From the NCBI GenBank assembly GCA_900551445.1, contig URWA01000004.1, positions 61,189-125,188 of the forward strand: DNA of 64,000 nt. The letters are read 5' to 3'. Origin of the DNA: an uncultured Bacteroides sp. (lineage in GTDB: Bacteria > Bacteroidota > Bacteroidia > Bacteroidales > Bacteroidaceae). The notes under the pieces were generated by a model, which worked only from the letters and a program-made list of their open reading frames with translations, was not told the origin of the DNA and did no database searches. Position numbers and translations under genes: made by a program. Positions 35,240 to 42,968 of the stretch are shown piece by piece. The first letter of the stretch is position 1, and each line of letters begins with the position of its first letter.

Positions 35240-37653
35240 TATTTTTTCTCTTTTCCATATCCATAGCCGTAGCCATAGCCGTATTTCTTTCCATACCCAT
35301 AGCGGCCATACTTGCCATACTTACCATAGCCGTAATAAGAACCCGTGGTACGTTTGCTCATGTCAATGCCGTTGAGCAGAATGCAAGGATGGGGAAGCTT
35401 GTCATCCTGTTTCAACTCATTAATGAGCTTGAATTCACTCTTGGCTGTATAATTGGAGCGGCACACATAGACGCTCAAATCAGCCACACGAGCTACCAGC
35501 TGGGTATCAGTCACCATACCGATGGGGGCGGTATCAAGGATGATATAGTCAAAATGTTGTTTCAGAATGTCAATGGCCATATCCAATGACTGGCGGGCTA
35601 CCAACTCGGTGGGATTGGGAGGAATGGTACCACCCGGCAGAATGTAGAGATTTTCTGAGATAGTAGACACCTGGCAGAGACTGCGCAAATCAGTGTGTTC
35701 GGGGTCGGCCAGGTATTGGGAAATACCGGCTTCCCGATGGGAAATATGGAACACTTTGTTCAGTCCGGGTTTACGGATGTCCAGACCGACAATCACCACT
35801 TTCTTGCCCATAAAGGCAAAGCTGCACGCCAAGTTACCGGCATTGAAACTCTTTCCTTCACCGGAAGTGGTGGAGGTGAAGAGAATCACTTTCTGGCCTT
35901 CGTTCAGCATATACTGAACATTTGTACGCACGGCACGGAACACTTCTTCCATCAGGTCGTTGCGGTTTTCATGAATCACGATGGCGTTTTTGGCGGCTTC
36001 TTCCGTCAAGGGAATATCTCCTACAATGGGGAGATTTGTGAGACGCTCCACATCTTCACGGGTTTGTATTTTGAATTGAAGTAAACCGATAAGGAAAATG
36101 ATTCCAATAGGTAAAATCAGTCCAATCCCCAATGCCATGGTGTAGGTTTGCGAAGGAGTAGGGAATATCTGTCCGCCCGCCAACGGCTCATCGATGACGC
36201 GGGCATTGTTGGCAGTAGAGGCCAAGGTGATGTTGTTTTCCTCGCGTTTCTGGAGCAGCATCAGGTAAAGGTTGGCCTGAATTTCCTGCTGGCGCGACAT
36301 GCTGAGGTATTCTTTTTCCTGTACAGGGGCATCGCTTACCTTGCCGGCATACTTGCGGGTCTGCGCTTCCAGAGCCTGGCGGTTGATGAGCAATCCTTTC
36401 TCGGCAGTCTGGATGGCACCCATTACGCTTTTGCGCATCACCTCGATGCTGGCGTTCAGGCTCTGCACGGCAGGGTTGTCTTCGTGCGAGGTGCGCAGCA
36501 GGCGCTTGCGCTCAATCAGCATCTCGTTGTAGTTCTGCACTACGGAATTCAAGTCGCTGTTGTTCAGCCCAATGTTGGCGGGAATCACTTCATATTGGTT
36601 AGCTTCGTTGAGAATGTGGTTCTTGAGGTGTTCCACCAGGCTGATTTGCACTTCGTTTTCAGCGTAGGCGTGTTCGTAGCTCGACTGTTCAGTGGCAGCC
36701 TGGGTGGCATCGGCAGTAATATCGACCACACCCGCCCGTTGCTTGAAGCTGGCCAGCTGGCTTTCGGTGGTACCTAATTCTTCGTTAATCAGGTGGATAC
36801 GTTCGTTGATAAACTCGGCAGTCTTGGCAGCCACTTCGTTCTTGTCGTTGTTGCCTTCTTCATTATAAACAGAAACCAGTTTGTTTAAAAAATCAGTGGC
36901 ACGGGCGATTTGACTGTCGGTCATGGTCAGTTGGGCAATGGTAGTAGACTTGCCACCAGCAAGTACCGCTAACCGGCCACGAAATGAACCTGCAGCAGCA
37001 TTGGGAGAAAGCACGGTAGCTTCAATCAGCTCGGGAACTGGAGTGGCACTTTTCCAGGTAGAATCGGCTGCGGAGAAAGTAAATACACCTACCGGGGTGG
37101 AAAATACAGCCGGCAGGTTATTGATTTCCTTTTCCCATTTCTCTCCTTGATGGAATATGGTAGCGGTGTGGAGTTTACCGTCCTGGAAATTCATCTCTAC
37201 CTTTGCGTATCCCATCTGTTCAGCTTCTTCGGGAGTAACCCACACTTTGACGGGCGACTGTTTGTAGAGTTCGGTGTCGCGAAAGCGAGCGGGAACGCTG
37301 TAATCTATGTAGAGGTCGAGGGCGGTGACTACTTTCTTGATAAGAGTGCGCGAACGCAGAATCTCCAGCTCGTTGTCAAAATTCTGGGTGGAACTGCTCA
37401 CAAAGCCTAAATCGGACAAATTGGCTCCTTCGCCGGTCGCCTTGCCATTGTCGTTCTTAATCAACACGGAAGAACTGACGGTGTAGAGCGGGGTCAGAGT
37501 CTTTAAGTAGAAAAAGGCCCCAATCAGGAAGATGGCTACGCTGCCCACAATCCAGGGCCAGTACATCAGGAGTTTGACCAGAAAGGTCTTATAGTCGAAG
37601 CCGGAAGTGTTTTCGTCTTCTTCCAGCAGGTAGTTCTTGGTTTCTTCTGCCAT
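35239..37653 (-). CDS. Wzc-type chain-length regulator / BY-kinase (exopolysaccharide tyrosine autokinase)
   Basis: The chosen start is MAEETKNYLLEEDE at 37653. An upstream ATG at 37716 would overlap the 3' end of wza by 44 bases. The 804-residue protein has a first membrane helix at about residues 35-55 and a long periplasmic Wzz domain with coiled coil. A second helix follows near TYTMALGIGLILPIGIIFL. The cytoplasmic kinase has Walker A TTSGEGKS (about 595-602), Walker A' VVIVGLDIRKPG and Walker B FDYIILDTAP. The last 33 residues carry 12 tyrosines in a Tyr-Gly-Lys run, the autophosphorylation cluster. It controls polymer length and export with the adjacent Wza. Confidence 0.95.
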   Translation of the reverse strand: MAEETKNYLLEEDENTSGFDYKTFLVKLLMYWPWIVGSVAIFLIGAFFYLKTLTPLYTVSSSVLIKNDNGKATGEGANLSDLGFVSSSTQNFDNELEILRSRTLIKKVVTALDLYIDYSVPARFRDTELYKQSPVKVWVTPEEAEQMGYAKVEMNFQDGKLHTATIFHQGEKWEKEINNLPAVFSTPVGVFTFSAADSTWKSATPVPELIEATVLSPNAAAGSFRGRLAVLAGGKSTTIAQLTMTDSQIARATDFLNKLVSVYNEEGNNDKNEVAAKTAEFINERIHLINEELGTTESQLASFKQRAGVVDITADATQAATEQSSYEHAYAENEVQISLVEHLKNHILNEANQYEVIPANIGLNNSDLNSVVQNYNEMLIERKRLLRTSHEDNPAVQSLNASIEVMRKSVMGAIQTAEKGLLINRQALEAQTRKYAGKVSDAPVQEKEYLSMSRQQEIQANLYLMLLQKREENNITLASTANNARVIDEPLAGGQIFPTPSQTYTMALGIGLILPIGIIFLIGLLQFKIQTREDVERLTNLPIVGDIPLTEEAAKNAIVIHENRNDLMEEVFRAVRTNVQYMLNEGQKVILFTSTTSGEGKSFNAGNLACSFAFMGKKVVIVGLDIRKPGLNKVFHISHREAGISQYLADPEHTDLRSLCQVSTISENLYILPGGTIPPNPTELVARQSLDMAIDILKQHFDYIILDTAPIGMVTDTQLVARVADLSVYVCRSNYTAKSEFKLINELKQDDKLPHPCILLNGIDMSKRTTGSYYGYGKYGKYGRYGYGKKYGYGYGYGYGKEKK
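35245..35340 (-). repeat. Short repeats encoding the Tyr/Gly/Lys tail of the BY-kinase
   Basis: Plus-strand words such as CCATAGCCGTAGCCATAGCC and CCATACTTGCCATACTTACC repeat every 6-12 bases and encode alternating Tyr-Gly and Lys/Arg. Slippage here would change the number of phosphorylatable tyrosines without shifting the frame. Confidence 0.75.
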
Positions 37654-37672
37654 AGTAATATTTGTAGGTTTA

Positions 37673-38467
37673 TTATTTGGAAATAGCCAGTACCAGAGAG
37701 GTAATGGAGGTGACAATGCTTAATAAGGTAATCCACATAGAAGAATTACTGTTGAAAGTGTTGCTGCGCACTTTGGCGCGGGTGGGCTTGACATAGACCA
37801 CGTCGTTCTGCTGCAAATAGAAGTAGGGCGACTGGGCCACGTCAGCTTGCGTAAGGTCGAGGTGATAGACCCGGCGTACGCCCAAGGAATCTTCGCGGAG
37901 CAGTTGTACGTCGTCGCGGATGGAGAAGAGGGTCATGTCGCCGGCTTGTGCCAAGGCTTCGAAGATGGTCACTTTTTCGGCATCGGTGGTATAGGTGCCA
38001 GGAGCATTGACTTCGCCCAACACACTGAACTTGTAGTTGGAGGTGCGCACCGTGACATTGGGCACTTCCTTGAGGTAGGGTTGCAGCTTCTGGCGGAGCA
38101 GGGCTTCACATTCGCGGTTGGTGAGGCCCATCACCTTGATCATGCCGAGCACGGGGAAATCGATGCAACCGTTGTTGTCTACCAAATAGGTTAGTAGGTC
38201 AGCATTTTGCATGCCGGTAGTGTTATTTCCACCTTCCTTGCTCTGTCCGATTTTCCGATAGAACGGTGCCGAAGCTTCCGGATCCGTAGTGCTCACCGTA
38301 ATGGTCAGCTCATCCTTAGGCATGATGCGGAAATCATACAGCTGCCCTTCGAGGGATTCATTCAGTACTTGTTCGTTCTGGAGGTAAAGAGATTTCTGGT
38401 ACGACGTACACCCGCTCCCCAGCAGGGTGGTCAACGCCAGCATGCAGACTACTTTGGATAGTTTCAT
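37673..38467 (-). CDS. Wza-type polysaccharide export outer-membrane lipoprotein
   Basis: This 264-residue protein has a lipoprotein signal ending in the lipobox LGSGC (Cys20). A Poly_export domain follows (DFRIMPKDELTITVSTTDP, about 45-63), with FPVLGMIKVMGLTNRECEALL, then an SLBB-type segment FSVLGEVNAPGTYTTDAEKVTIFEALAQAG (about 149-178). A C-terminal hydrophobic stretch ends the protein. It would form the outer-membrane channel with the Wzc-type kinase 19 bases downstream. It is the first gene of the minus-strand operon. No strict TTG-N19-TAnnTTTG promoter was found upstream; TCCCTTTG at 38618-38625 is a weak candidate -7 element. Confidence 0.94.
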   Translation of the reverse strand: MKLSKVVCMLALTTLLGSGCTSYQKSLYLQNEQVLNESLEGQLYDFRIMPKDELTITVSTTDPEASAPFYRKIGQSKEGGNNTTGMQNADLLTYLVDNNGCIDFPVLGMIKVMGLTNRECEALLRQKLQPYLKEVPNVTVRTSNYKFSVLGEVNAPGTYTTDAEKVTIFEALAQAGDMTLFSIRDDVQLLREDSLGVRRVYHLDLTQADVAQSPYFYLQQNDVVYVKPTRAKVRSNTFNSNSSMWITLLSIVTSITSLVLAISK

Positions 38468-38675
38468 CTTGATATTCTTATGGTTTCTATTCGGTTATGA
38501 ATGATTGATTTACGGCCTTTTAGGGTGCGCTTCGCCGTTACCAGTCCCAGCCGCTTGTGGGGGATTGGTAAGACGGCTCGTAAATCGGCGCGAAGTTAAG
38601 GGTAATTTTCGATTTATCAAAGGGATGAAACTTTTTTGTGATAGGATTAACAAAAAAGTAAAAGAGCTGAAAAAT

Positions 38676-38801
38676 AAACGCCTTTGTGTTTGAAGGAAAG
38701 CGCCTTTGCGTTTGCCCTGAAACGTACTTGCGTTTTACCTGAAACGCCTTTGCGTTTTGACCAAAACGTACTTGCGTTTGGAATGAAACGCACTTGCGTT
38801 T
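38676..38801. repeat. Array of six 22-bp direct repeats, each an imperfect palindrome
   Basis: The 16-base core AAACGC(C/A)(T/C)TTGCGTTT or AAACGTACTTGCGTTT recurs at 38676, 38698, 38720, 38742, 38764 and 38786, exactly 22 bases apart. The first copy has GTGTTT and the second AAGCGC. Most cores have arms AAACGC/GCGTTT around a 4-base centre; linkers are 6 bases (for example TGCCCT, TACCTG). It lies in the 455-base gap between divergent wza and DUF4248 genes. The layout resembles plasmid iterons or a multi-site operator. No coding role is likely, since 22 is not a multiple of 3. Confidence 0.92.
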
Positions 38802-38863
38802 TCCGGGGGTGGAAATTCCGGGAAAAAAAGTGGGAGGATTAGACAAAAAAGTAGGCGAAAAGT

Positions 38864-38894
38864 TTGTCTATTCGGGCAAAAATGAGTAAATTTA
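38864..38894 (+). promoter_or_regulatory. Putative promoter for DUF4248 gene
   Basis: TTG (38864-38866), 20 bases, then TAAATTTA (38887-38894), matching TAnnTTTG except the last base. Transcription would start near 38901, about 20 bases before the ATG at 38923. Confidence 0.4.
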
Positions 38895-38922
38895 TACCAT
38901 AATCAAAAACCGGAATAAAGAC

Positions 38923-39189
38923 ATGAAGGACATGCAGCAGAATTTGAACAAGGGGGACGGAACCGACGAGGAAACGGGTTTCTGCCTCCGGGTGTACCGC
39001 AAAAACGAGCTGGCGCGGCTCTATTTTCCGAAGGCGGACAAAAAGGGGGCTTTACAGGGACTGACGCGCTGGATCAAACATTGTGCGGAACTGGAAAAGG
39101 CGCTCGAAGCGTCGGGGTACGACAAGAACCGCAAGTTTTACCTCAAGCCGGAGGTGGAGCTCATCGTGAAATTTCTAGGGGAGCCGTAA
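38923..39189 (+). CDS. DUF4248 family small protein
   Basis: The 88-residue protein contains FCLRVYRKNELARLYFPKAD (about 21-40), then ALQGLTRWIKHCAELEKAL and a C-terminal YLKPEVELIVKFLGEP. This is the pattern of the DUF4248 proteins found beside Bacteroides polysaccharide loci. The ELARLYFP...AL..LTRWI element resembles a helix-turn-helix that could bind DNA, so it might act on the adjacent repeat array; this is inferred. It is the first gene of the replication-like module, and a weak hairpin followed by T6 lies just downstream. Confidence 0.85.
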   Translation: MKDMQQNLNKGDGTDEETGFCLRVYRKNELARLYFPKADKKGALQGLTRWIKHCAELEKALEASGYDKNRKFYLKPEVELIVKFLGEP

Positions 39190-39199
39190 ATTTTTTCCC

Positions 39200-39230
39200 G
39201 GAGGGCCTTCAAGGCCTTTTTTCAAAAAAT
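39200..39230 (+). terminator. Weak hairpin plus T-run after DUF4248 gene
   Basis: GGCCTTCAAGGCC followed by TTTTTT gives a short stem (4-5 bp) and U-tract, suitable for a weak intrinsic terminator. Confidence 0.45.
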
Positions 39231-39690
39231 CTCGGGCTTTTTAAAGGGAGTAATTAATTATTATATTAAGGGTGGGCGCGGGGGCCTGTGACGGAACCCT
39301 GACATAAAATTTGTTAATGCGTAAGATAACGCTTTGTAGATTAGCAAATTGCCTCCGGAAGACCCTGACACGAACCCTGACCAGTTTTTTCGGCGGGGAA
39401 AACGGGCCGTCGTCCGCAGCCGGGAACCCTTGTCCTTGAGTAAAAATTTTCTTGAAAAAAAGTCCGAAAATATTTTCGTATTAGAAAAAGTTTGTCAATC
39501 TTTGCAAGCGCAAACGGGAATCAACCGATTTCCGGTTTGTGTGAAAGTGTTCGTAAAAACACTTTTATAGTTTCGGAATAGAACTGATTCTCTTTTTCGA
39601 AGTGCCGTTTTGTGGCTATATCTAAGAAAAAGAAAAACACAGCACATTTCGAGGGTAGGGATTTTTCACACCTAAAAATAACTAAAAGTT
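39231..39690. other. Non-coding gap with CCCTGAC repeats and a hairpin
   Basis: This gap has no convincing gene. It contains CCCTGAC three times (near 39296, 39364 and 39377, in GGAACCCTGACA-type contexts). A hairpin formed by AAAGTG/CACTTT lies near 39545-39565. There is also an imperfect promoter-like TTC-N19-AATCTTTG (39475-39504). Base composition swings sharply between GC-rich and AT-rich blocks. Confidence 0.5.
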
Positions 39691-40329
39691 ATGAAAATTG
39701 AAAAACATTTGCATCTGAAGTTTACGAGAATCGGAACGGAGGGTTATCTGGTGGTGCCGCGGGCGCTGCTGAACGAGGTCCTCAGAGTGGAACAACCTTT
39801 TACACTGGCGCAGGCGTACCTGTATCTGTTCGTGCATGCGGCGTTCTGTGACAAGCCTGTGAAGGGCGGACTGAAAAGGGGGCAGCTGACGTTCACGGCG
39901 GCCGAACTGGCGGAAATCTTCCACTGGACGCCGCGGTCGGTGCGGAGATTCCTCTATGTGTTGCGCGAGATGGGGGTGGTCGAACTGGAGGTGGTGCCGG
40001 GCCTGAGGTCGAAGCTCACGATGTGTTTCTATGAGGCACTGACGGGGGGAAAGGGCAAGCAGCTCAGCACGAACGAACGGAAGGAATGCTATTCGTTCTG
40101 GAGAAAGTATTACGGCCTGCTCGACCGGGAGGCAACGGATTATTATGCCACCACACTGGAATGGGAACGGCTGACGCAGGATGAACGGAGGCTGGCCATG
40201 GAGAACATGTTGGTGTATTTCCGCTCGCTGAACAATATACAGTTCGTGAAATCGGCACCGAGTTATTTGAAGTACAAGGCATTTCTGATGCCGGAAAATA
40301 TTGACGACTATTTAAAAACTGAAGAATGA
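39691..40329 (+). CDS. Winged-helix (DnaD/RepA-like) DNA-binding protein
   Basis: This 212-residue protein has a predicted winged-helix domain at about residues 30-105. The region LAQAYLYLFVHAAFCDKP is followed by LKRGQLTFTAAELAEIFHWTPRSVRRFLYVLREMGVVEL, a typical helix-turn-helix and wing. The C-terminal half (YSFWRKYYGLLDREATDYY...MENMLVYFRSLNN) is helical, like DnaD-type replication adaptors. Its stop overlaps the start of a DnaB-type helicase by 4 bases (ATGA), the usual arrangement of an initiator or loader with its helicase. Binding to the 22-bp array is a reasonable but untested idea. Confidence 0.78.
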   Translation: MKIEKHLHLKFTRIGTEGYLVVPRALLNEVLRVEQPFTLAQAYLYLFVHAAFCDKPVKGGLKRGQLTFTAAELAEIFHWTPRSVRRFLYVLREMGVVELEVVPGLRSKLTMCFYEALTGGKGKQLSTNERKECYSFWRKYYGLLDREATDYYATTLEWERLTQDERRLAMENMLVYFRSLNNIQFVKSAPSYLKYKAFLMPENIDDYLKTEE

Positions 40330-41657
40330 TGGGGGTAATGGAAACTAAACAGAAACGAGAGGTAACGGGTCTGGAAATGAACCTGCTGCATGCAGAGGAT
40401 GTGGAAAGTGCCGTGTTGGGCGCAGTGATGCTGGAAACGAACTCGCTCCAGGAAGTGTTGGGATTTGTGCGCGCGGAGATGTTCTATCAGCGCAAACACC
40501 AGAATATGTGGAGGGCCATCGAGTCGCTGGTGGCCAAGGGGCTGGAGCCCGACATTATCATGGTGGCGCAGGAACTGGCGGCGATGGGCAAGCTGGAAGA
40601 GTCGGGCGGGGCTTATGAGGTGGCCCGCAAGACGGCGAACCTGGCCAGCTCGGCGCATCTGTGGGAGCATGTGCGGGTGTTGTATGAGTACTACTTGCGG
40701 CGTTCCATCTCGGAATGTCTGCTGCGGAGGCTGGGCGAGGCGGCCGACCTGATGCAGGATGTGTTTGATGTGCTGACGAACCTGGCATCCGACCTGGAGA
40801 AGCTGAAGGACGGCTCGCCGATGGAGGAGCACTTGCAGGACATGAAGGAGGTGATGAAGCGGACGTGCGACCATATCCGCGACCGGGTGGGCCGGAGCGT
40901 GAACGGGGTGACGGGCATCCCTACGGGGATTCCGGAGCTGGACCGGATGACGGGCGGATGGCAGCCGGGCAACCTGATCTTCTCGGCGGGAAGGCCGGGG
41001 ATGGGCAAGACGCAGCTGGGACTGAAGTTCGCACTGCATGCGGCGGAGAGGGGCTACAAGGTGCTTTTCTACACGCTGGAGATGATGAGCGAGGAGGTGG
41101 GCGAACGGGTGCTGCTGATGCGGGCGCCGGACCTCTATAACAAGGTGAAGGGCGGACATGTCTCGGAGAGTGAGGTGGACGACCTGTGTCACACGGGTGA
41201 CGAGGTGGCGGAGTACCGGATGATGGTGGACGACACGCCGTATGTGGGCATCGACCGGCTGTGCGCGGGGGCCAAGACGGTGAAGTCGCGCTGGGGACTG
41301 GATTTGCTGGTGGTGGATTACTTGCAGCTGGTGGGGAGCACGCCCCGGTCGGGACGTACCCGCGAGCAGGAGGTGGCGGAGTGTTCGCGGCGGCTGAAGG
41401 CGCTGGCGCGTACGCTGGAGTGCCCGGTCATCGTGGCGTGCCAGCTGAACAGGCAGGTGGAGCAGACGTTCGACCATCGGCCGGAGCTGAAGCATCTGCG
41501 TGAGAGTGGGGCCATCGAGCAGGATGCCGACCTGGTGATCATGCTGCACCGCAGCGAGCGTGGGGGTGACCGGAAGCGTTGCGGACTGATTGTGGCGAAA
41601 AACCGTCACGGGGAGGTGAGTCAGCCGAATTCGAGCGTGGAGGTAGAGTTGTTCTGA
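40326..41657 (+). CDS. DnaB-type replicative helicase
   Basis: The 443-residue protein has the DnaB N-terminal domain (AEDVESAVLGAVMLETNSL, about 23-41, to about 120) and a linker. The RecA-like ATPase begins at GIPTGIPELDRMTGGWQPGN. Walker A is GRPGMGKT (222-229), Walker B is LDLLVVDYLQLV (D331), and the arginine-finger region is CQLNRQVEQ. Length and motif set are complete, so it is probably active. A chromosome normally needs only one DnaB, so a second copy coupled to a winged-helix protein points to a phage- or plasmid-type replication module. It sits next to an HU-like gene and an amidase. Confidence 0.93.
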   Translation: MMGVMETKQKREVTGLEMNLLHAEDVESAVLGAVMLETNSLQEVLGFVRAEMFYQRKHQNMWRAIESLVAKGLEPDIIMVAQELAAMGKLEESGGAYEVARKTANLASSAHLWEHVRVLYEYYLRRSISECLLRRLGEAADLMQDVFDVLTNLASDLEKLKDGSPMEEHLQDMKEVMKRTCDHIRDRVGRSVNGVTGIPTGIPELDRMTGGWQPGNLIFSAGRPGMGKTQLGLKFALHAAERGYKVLFYTLEMMSEEVGERVLLMRAPDLYNKVKGGHVSESEVDDLCHTGDEVAEYRMMVDDTPYVGIDRLCAGAKTVKSRWGLDLLVVDYLQLVGSTPRSGRTREQEVAECSRRLKALARTLECPVIVACQLNRQVEQTFDHRPELKHLRESGAIEQDADLVIMLHRSERGGDRKRCGLIVAKNRHGEVSQPNSSVEVELF

Positions 41658-41914
41658 TTTTTTTCGTTTTTTTCTCTTCGAATTTCTTCGTATGTCGTCG
41701 TATTCCTACAGGCCGGGAAACGTAGGTCGTATCTTTGTCTCAGCAATGAAAGATGAACAGTGGACAATGAAAAATGAGTAATGGATAGGCAATAATGAGG
41801 AATGGGCGCGCGTTTCCTGGTTTTATTGATTTTTCATTCTTTATTTTTTCTGGACTTGTCACTCTTCGCTTTTAACTTTTAACGTTTAATTTTTAACTCT
41901 TAATTGTTTGGATT
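41658..41914. other. Intergenic region before HU-like gene
   Basis: A TATCTTTG element (41730-41737) matches the -7 consensus but has no TTG at the right spacing. The rest is AATGA/CATT-rich simple sequence and TTTTAAC words (41869-41903). No gene is seen. Confidence 0.5.
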
Positions 41915-42352
41915 ATGAAAAAGACAGTGACTTATTCAGTAGTAGGACGTGTGAACCCGGCAGACCGCGACAGCGGCGAAATGAAGTATTATGCACAGTC
42001 GCAGGCCCGCGGCGAGATGGGCATCCGCGAGATTTCGGAGCGTATCCACCAGATGTGTACCGTGACCCGTGCCGACGTGATGGCGGTGCTGACGGCGCTG
42101 GAGGAGATTGTGTCGGAAGGCTTGCAGGGCGGTGAAATCGTGCGTCTGGGCGAACTGGGCTCGCTGCAGCTGAGTCTGAGCGGCGAAGGGTCGGATACGG
42201 AGGATACGTACACCGACTCGCTGATTGACAAGGTGCGTGTGTTGTTCCGTCCGGGCACGGTGATGCAGGAGGCCATCAACAACCTGGCGTTCGAGAAGGT
42301 GCCGGTGAAGTACACCAAGAAGGATGAGGAAGACGGCGGCCTGGGGGCTTAA
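41915..42352 (+). CDS. HU-like DNA-binding protein (HU-HIG/CCDC81 type)
   Basis: The 145-residue protein fits the Bacteroides HU-like family: YSVVGRVNPADRDSGEMKYYAQSQARGEMG at the N-terminus and ISERIHQMCTVTRADVMAVLTALEEIVSEGLQGGEIVRLGELGSL. This last block corresponds to the HU helix pair and the first beta strands. A DNA-binding arm region and a charged tail (KKDEEDGG) follow. Such proteins accompany polysaccharide loci and integrated elements. Here it follows the helicase gene after 257 bases and precedes the small ORF and amidase. Confidence 0.88.
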   Translation: MKKTVTYSVVGRVNPADRDSGEMKYYAQSQARGEMGIREISERIHQMCTVTRADVMAVLTALEEIVSEGLQGGEIVRLGELGSLQLSLSGEGSDTEDTYTDSLIDKVRVLFRPGTVMQEAINNLAFEKVPVKYTKKDEEDGGLGA

Positions 42353-42367
42353 AGCAAGGAGGAAACG

Positions 42368-42466
42368 ATGAGAATAACGAAAGTCAAATGGATTGTGGTC
42401 AGGGTGCTGAAGTGTCTGCTCTGTATCCTGATTGGTAAAAAACTGGATTGTGATGAGAAAAGTTGA
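42368..42466 (+). CDS. 32-residue small protein (smalltalk-position ORF)
   Basis: An ATG preceded by AAGGAGGAAACG opens a 32-codon frame beginning MRITKVKWIVVRVLKCLLCI. It has a basic N-terminus, one hydrophobic helix (about residues 8-22) and a charged tail. Its stop lies 14 bases inside the amidase gene. Bacteroides loci often have a very short 'smalltalk' protein between the HU-like and amidase genes, and this ORF occupies that position. The strong Shine-Dalgarno-like site and overlap support translation. Function unknown. Confidence 0.55.
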   Translation: MRITKVKWIVVRVLKCLLCILIGKKLDCDEKS

Positions 42467-42896
42467 CATGATTGTCATCCACTGCACGGCTACGAGGGCG
42501 GATTCTCCGCTCTCGCCTGCCGAGCTGACGAGGATGCACCGGAAGAGAGGGTTCAAGTGTTGTGGGTATCATTATTATGTGCGCAGGGACGGCGAAATCT
42601 GCACGATGCGTCCGGTGGAGCGCGAGGGGGCGCACGCCAGGGGGTATAACGCGAGGAGCATCGGCATCGCCTACGAAGGGGGGCTGGACGAGAAGGGCTG
42701 GCCGGCGGACACGCGGACGGAGTTGCAGAAGCGCTCGCTGCGGGTGCTGGTGAGGGTGCTGAAGGAGGACTTCCCGACCATCACGCAGGTGGTGGGGCAC
42801 CGCGACCTGAGCCCGGACCTGAACGGCGACGGGGTGGTGGAACCGGAGGAATGGACCAAGGCTTGTCCTTGCTTTGATGTGGAACGGGAGCTGTAA
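42453..42896 (+). CDS. N-acetylmuramoyl-L-alanine amidase (amidase_2 type)
   Basis: The start is MRKVDMIVIHCTATRADS at 42453; a TTG 21 bases upstream is in frame but less likely. The 147-residue enzyme has the zinc ligand His in IVIHCTATR, YHYYVRRDGEI, REGAHARGYN with the second His, and VVGHRDLSPD...GV with the third. CP-C-FDV is at the C-terminus. This is the T7-lysozyme/PGRP-like layout that cuts between MurNAc and L-Ala. It has no signal peptide, so it would need another route out, or acts like a phage lysozyme. Its stop codon lies in the loop of the terminator at 42884. Confidence 0.93.
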   Translation: MRKVDMIVIHCTATRADSPLSPAELTRMHRKRGFKCCGYHYYVRRDGEICTMRPVEREGAHARGYNARSIGIAYEGGLDEKGWPADTRTELQKRSLRVLVRVLKEDFPTITQVVGHRDLSPDLNGDGVVEPEEWTKACPCFDVEREL

Positions 42897-42911
42897 GGCT
42901 CCCGTTTTTTT
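42884..42911 (+). terminator. Rho-independent terminator after amidase
   Basis: Arms ACGGGAGC (42884-42891) and GCTCCCGT (42898-42905) enclose a 6-base loop and run into seven T residues. The amidase stop codon TAA is inside the loop. Confidence 0.88.
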
Positions 42912-42912
42912 G

Positions 42913-42942
42913 TTGCAAATTCAAATTTATGGTGTATCTTTG
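42913..42942 (+). promoter_or_regulatory. Bacteroidetes promoter for the WecA-like gene
   Basis: TTG (42913-42915), exactly 19 bases, then TATCTTTG (42935-42942). The expected start is near 42949, about 20 bases before the ATG at 42969. It begins just after the amidase terminator. Confidence 0.8.
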
Positions 42943-42968
42943 CAAAATATTCACTTTTCAAATTCTTT

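Noticed and set aside
38676..38801. CRISPR array
   Set aside because: The 16-base cores are separated by only 6 bases, far too short for spacers, and no cas genes adjoin.
38538..38846. 102-codon minus-strand open frame over the 22-bp repeats
   Set aside because: The repeat length is not a multiple of three and the product merely translates the repeats and a promoter region. No start signal or conserved pattern is seen.
38468..38922. UpxY/UpxZ-type regulators of a classical Bacteroides capsule locus
   Set aside because: No NusG-like antiterminator gene lies upstream of wza, and no invertible promoter with inverted repeats was found.
40308..41609. 433-codon minus-strand open frame across the helicase gene
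   Set aside because: Antisense to DnaB with all helicase motifs intact on the plus strand; the product is Arg/His/Pro-rich without a domain.
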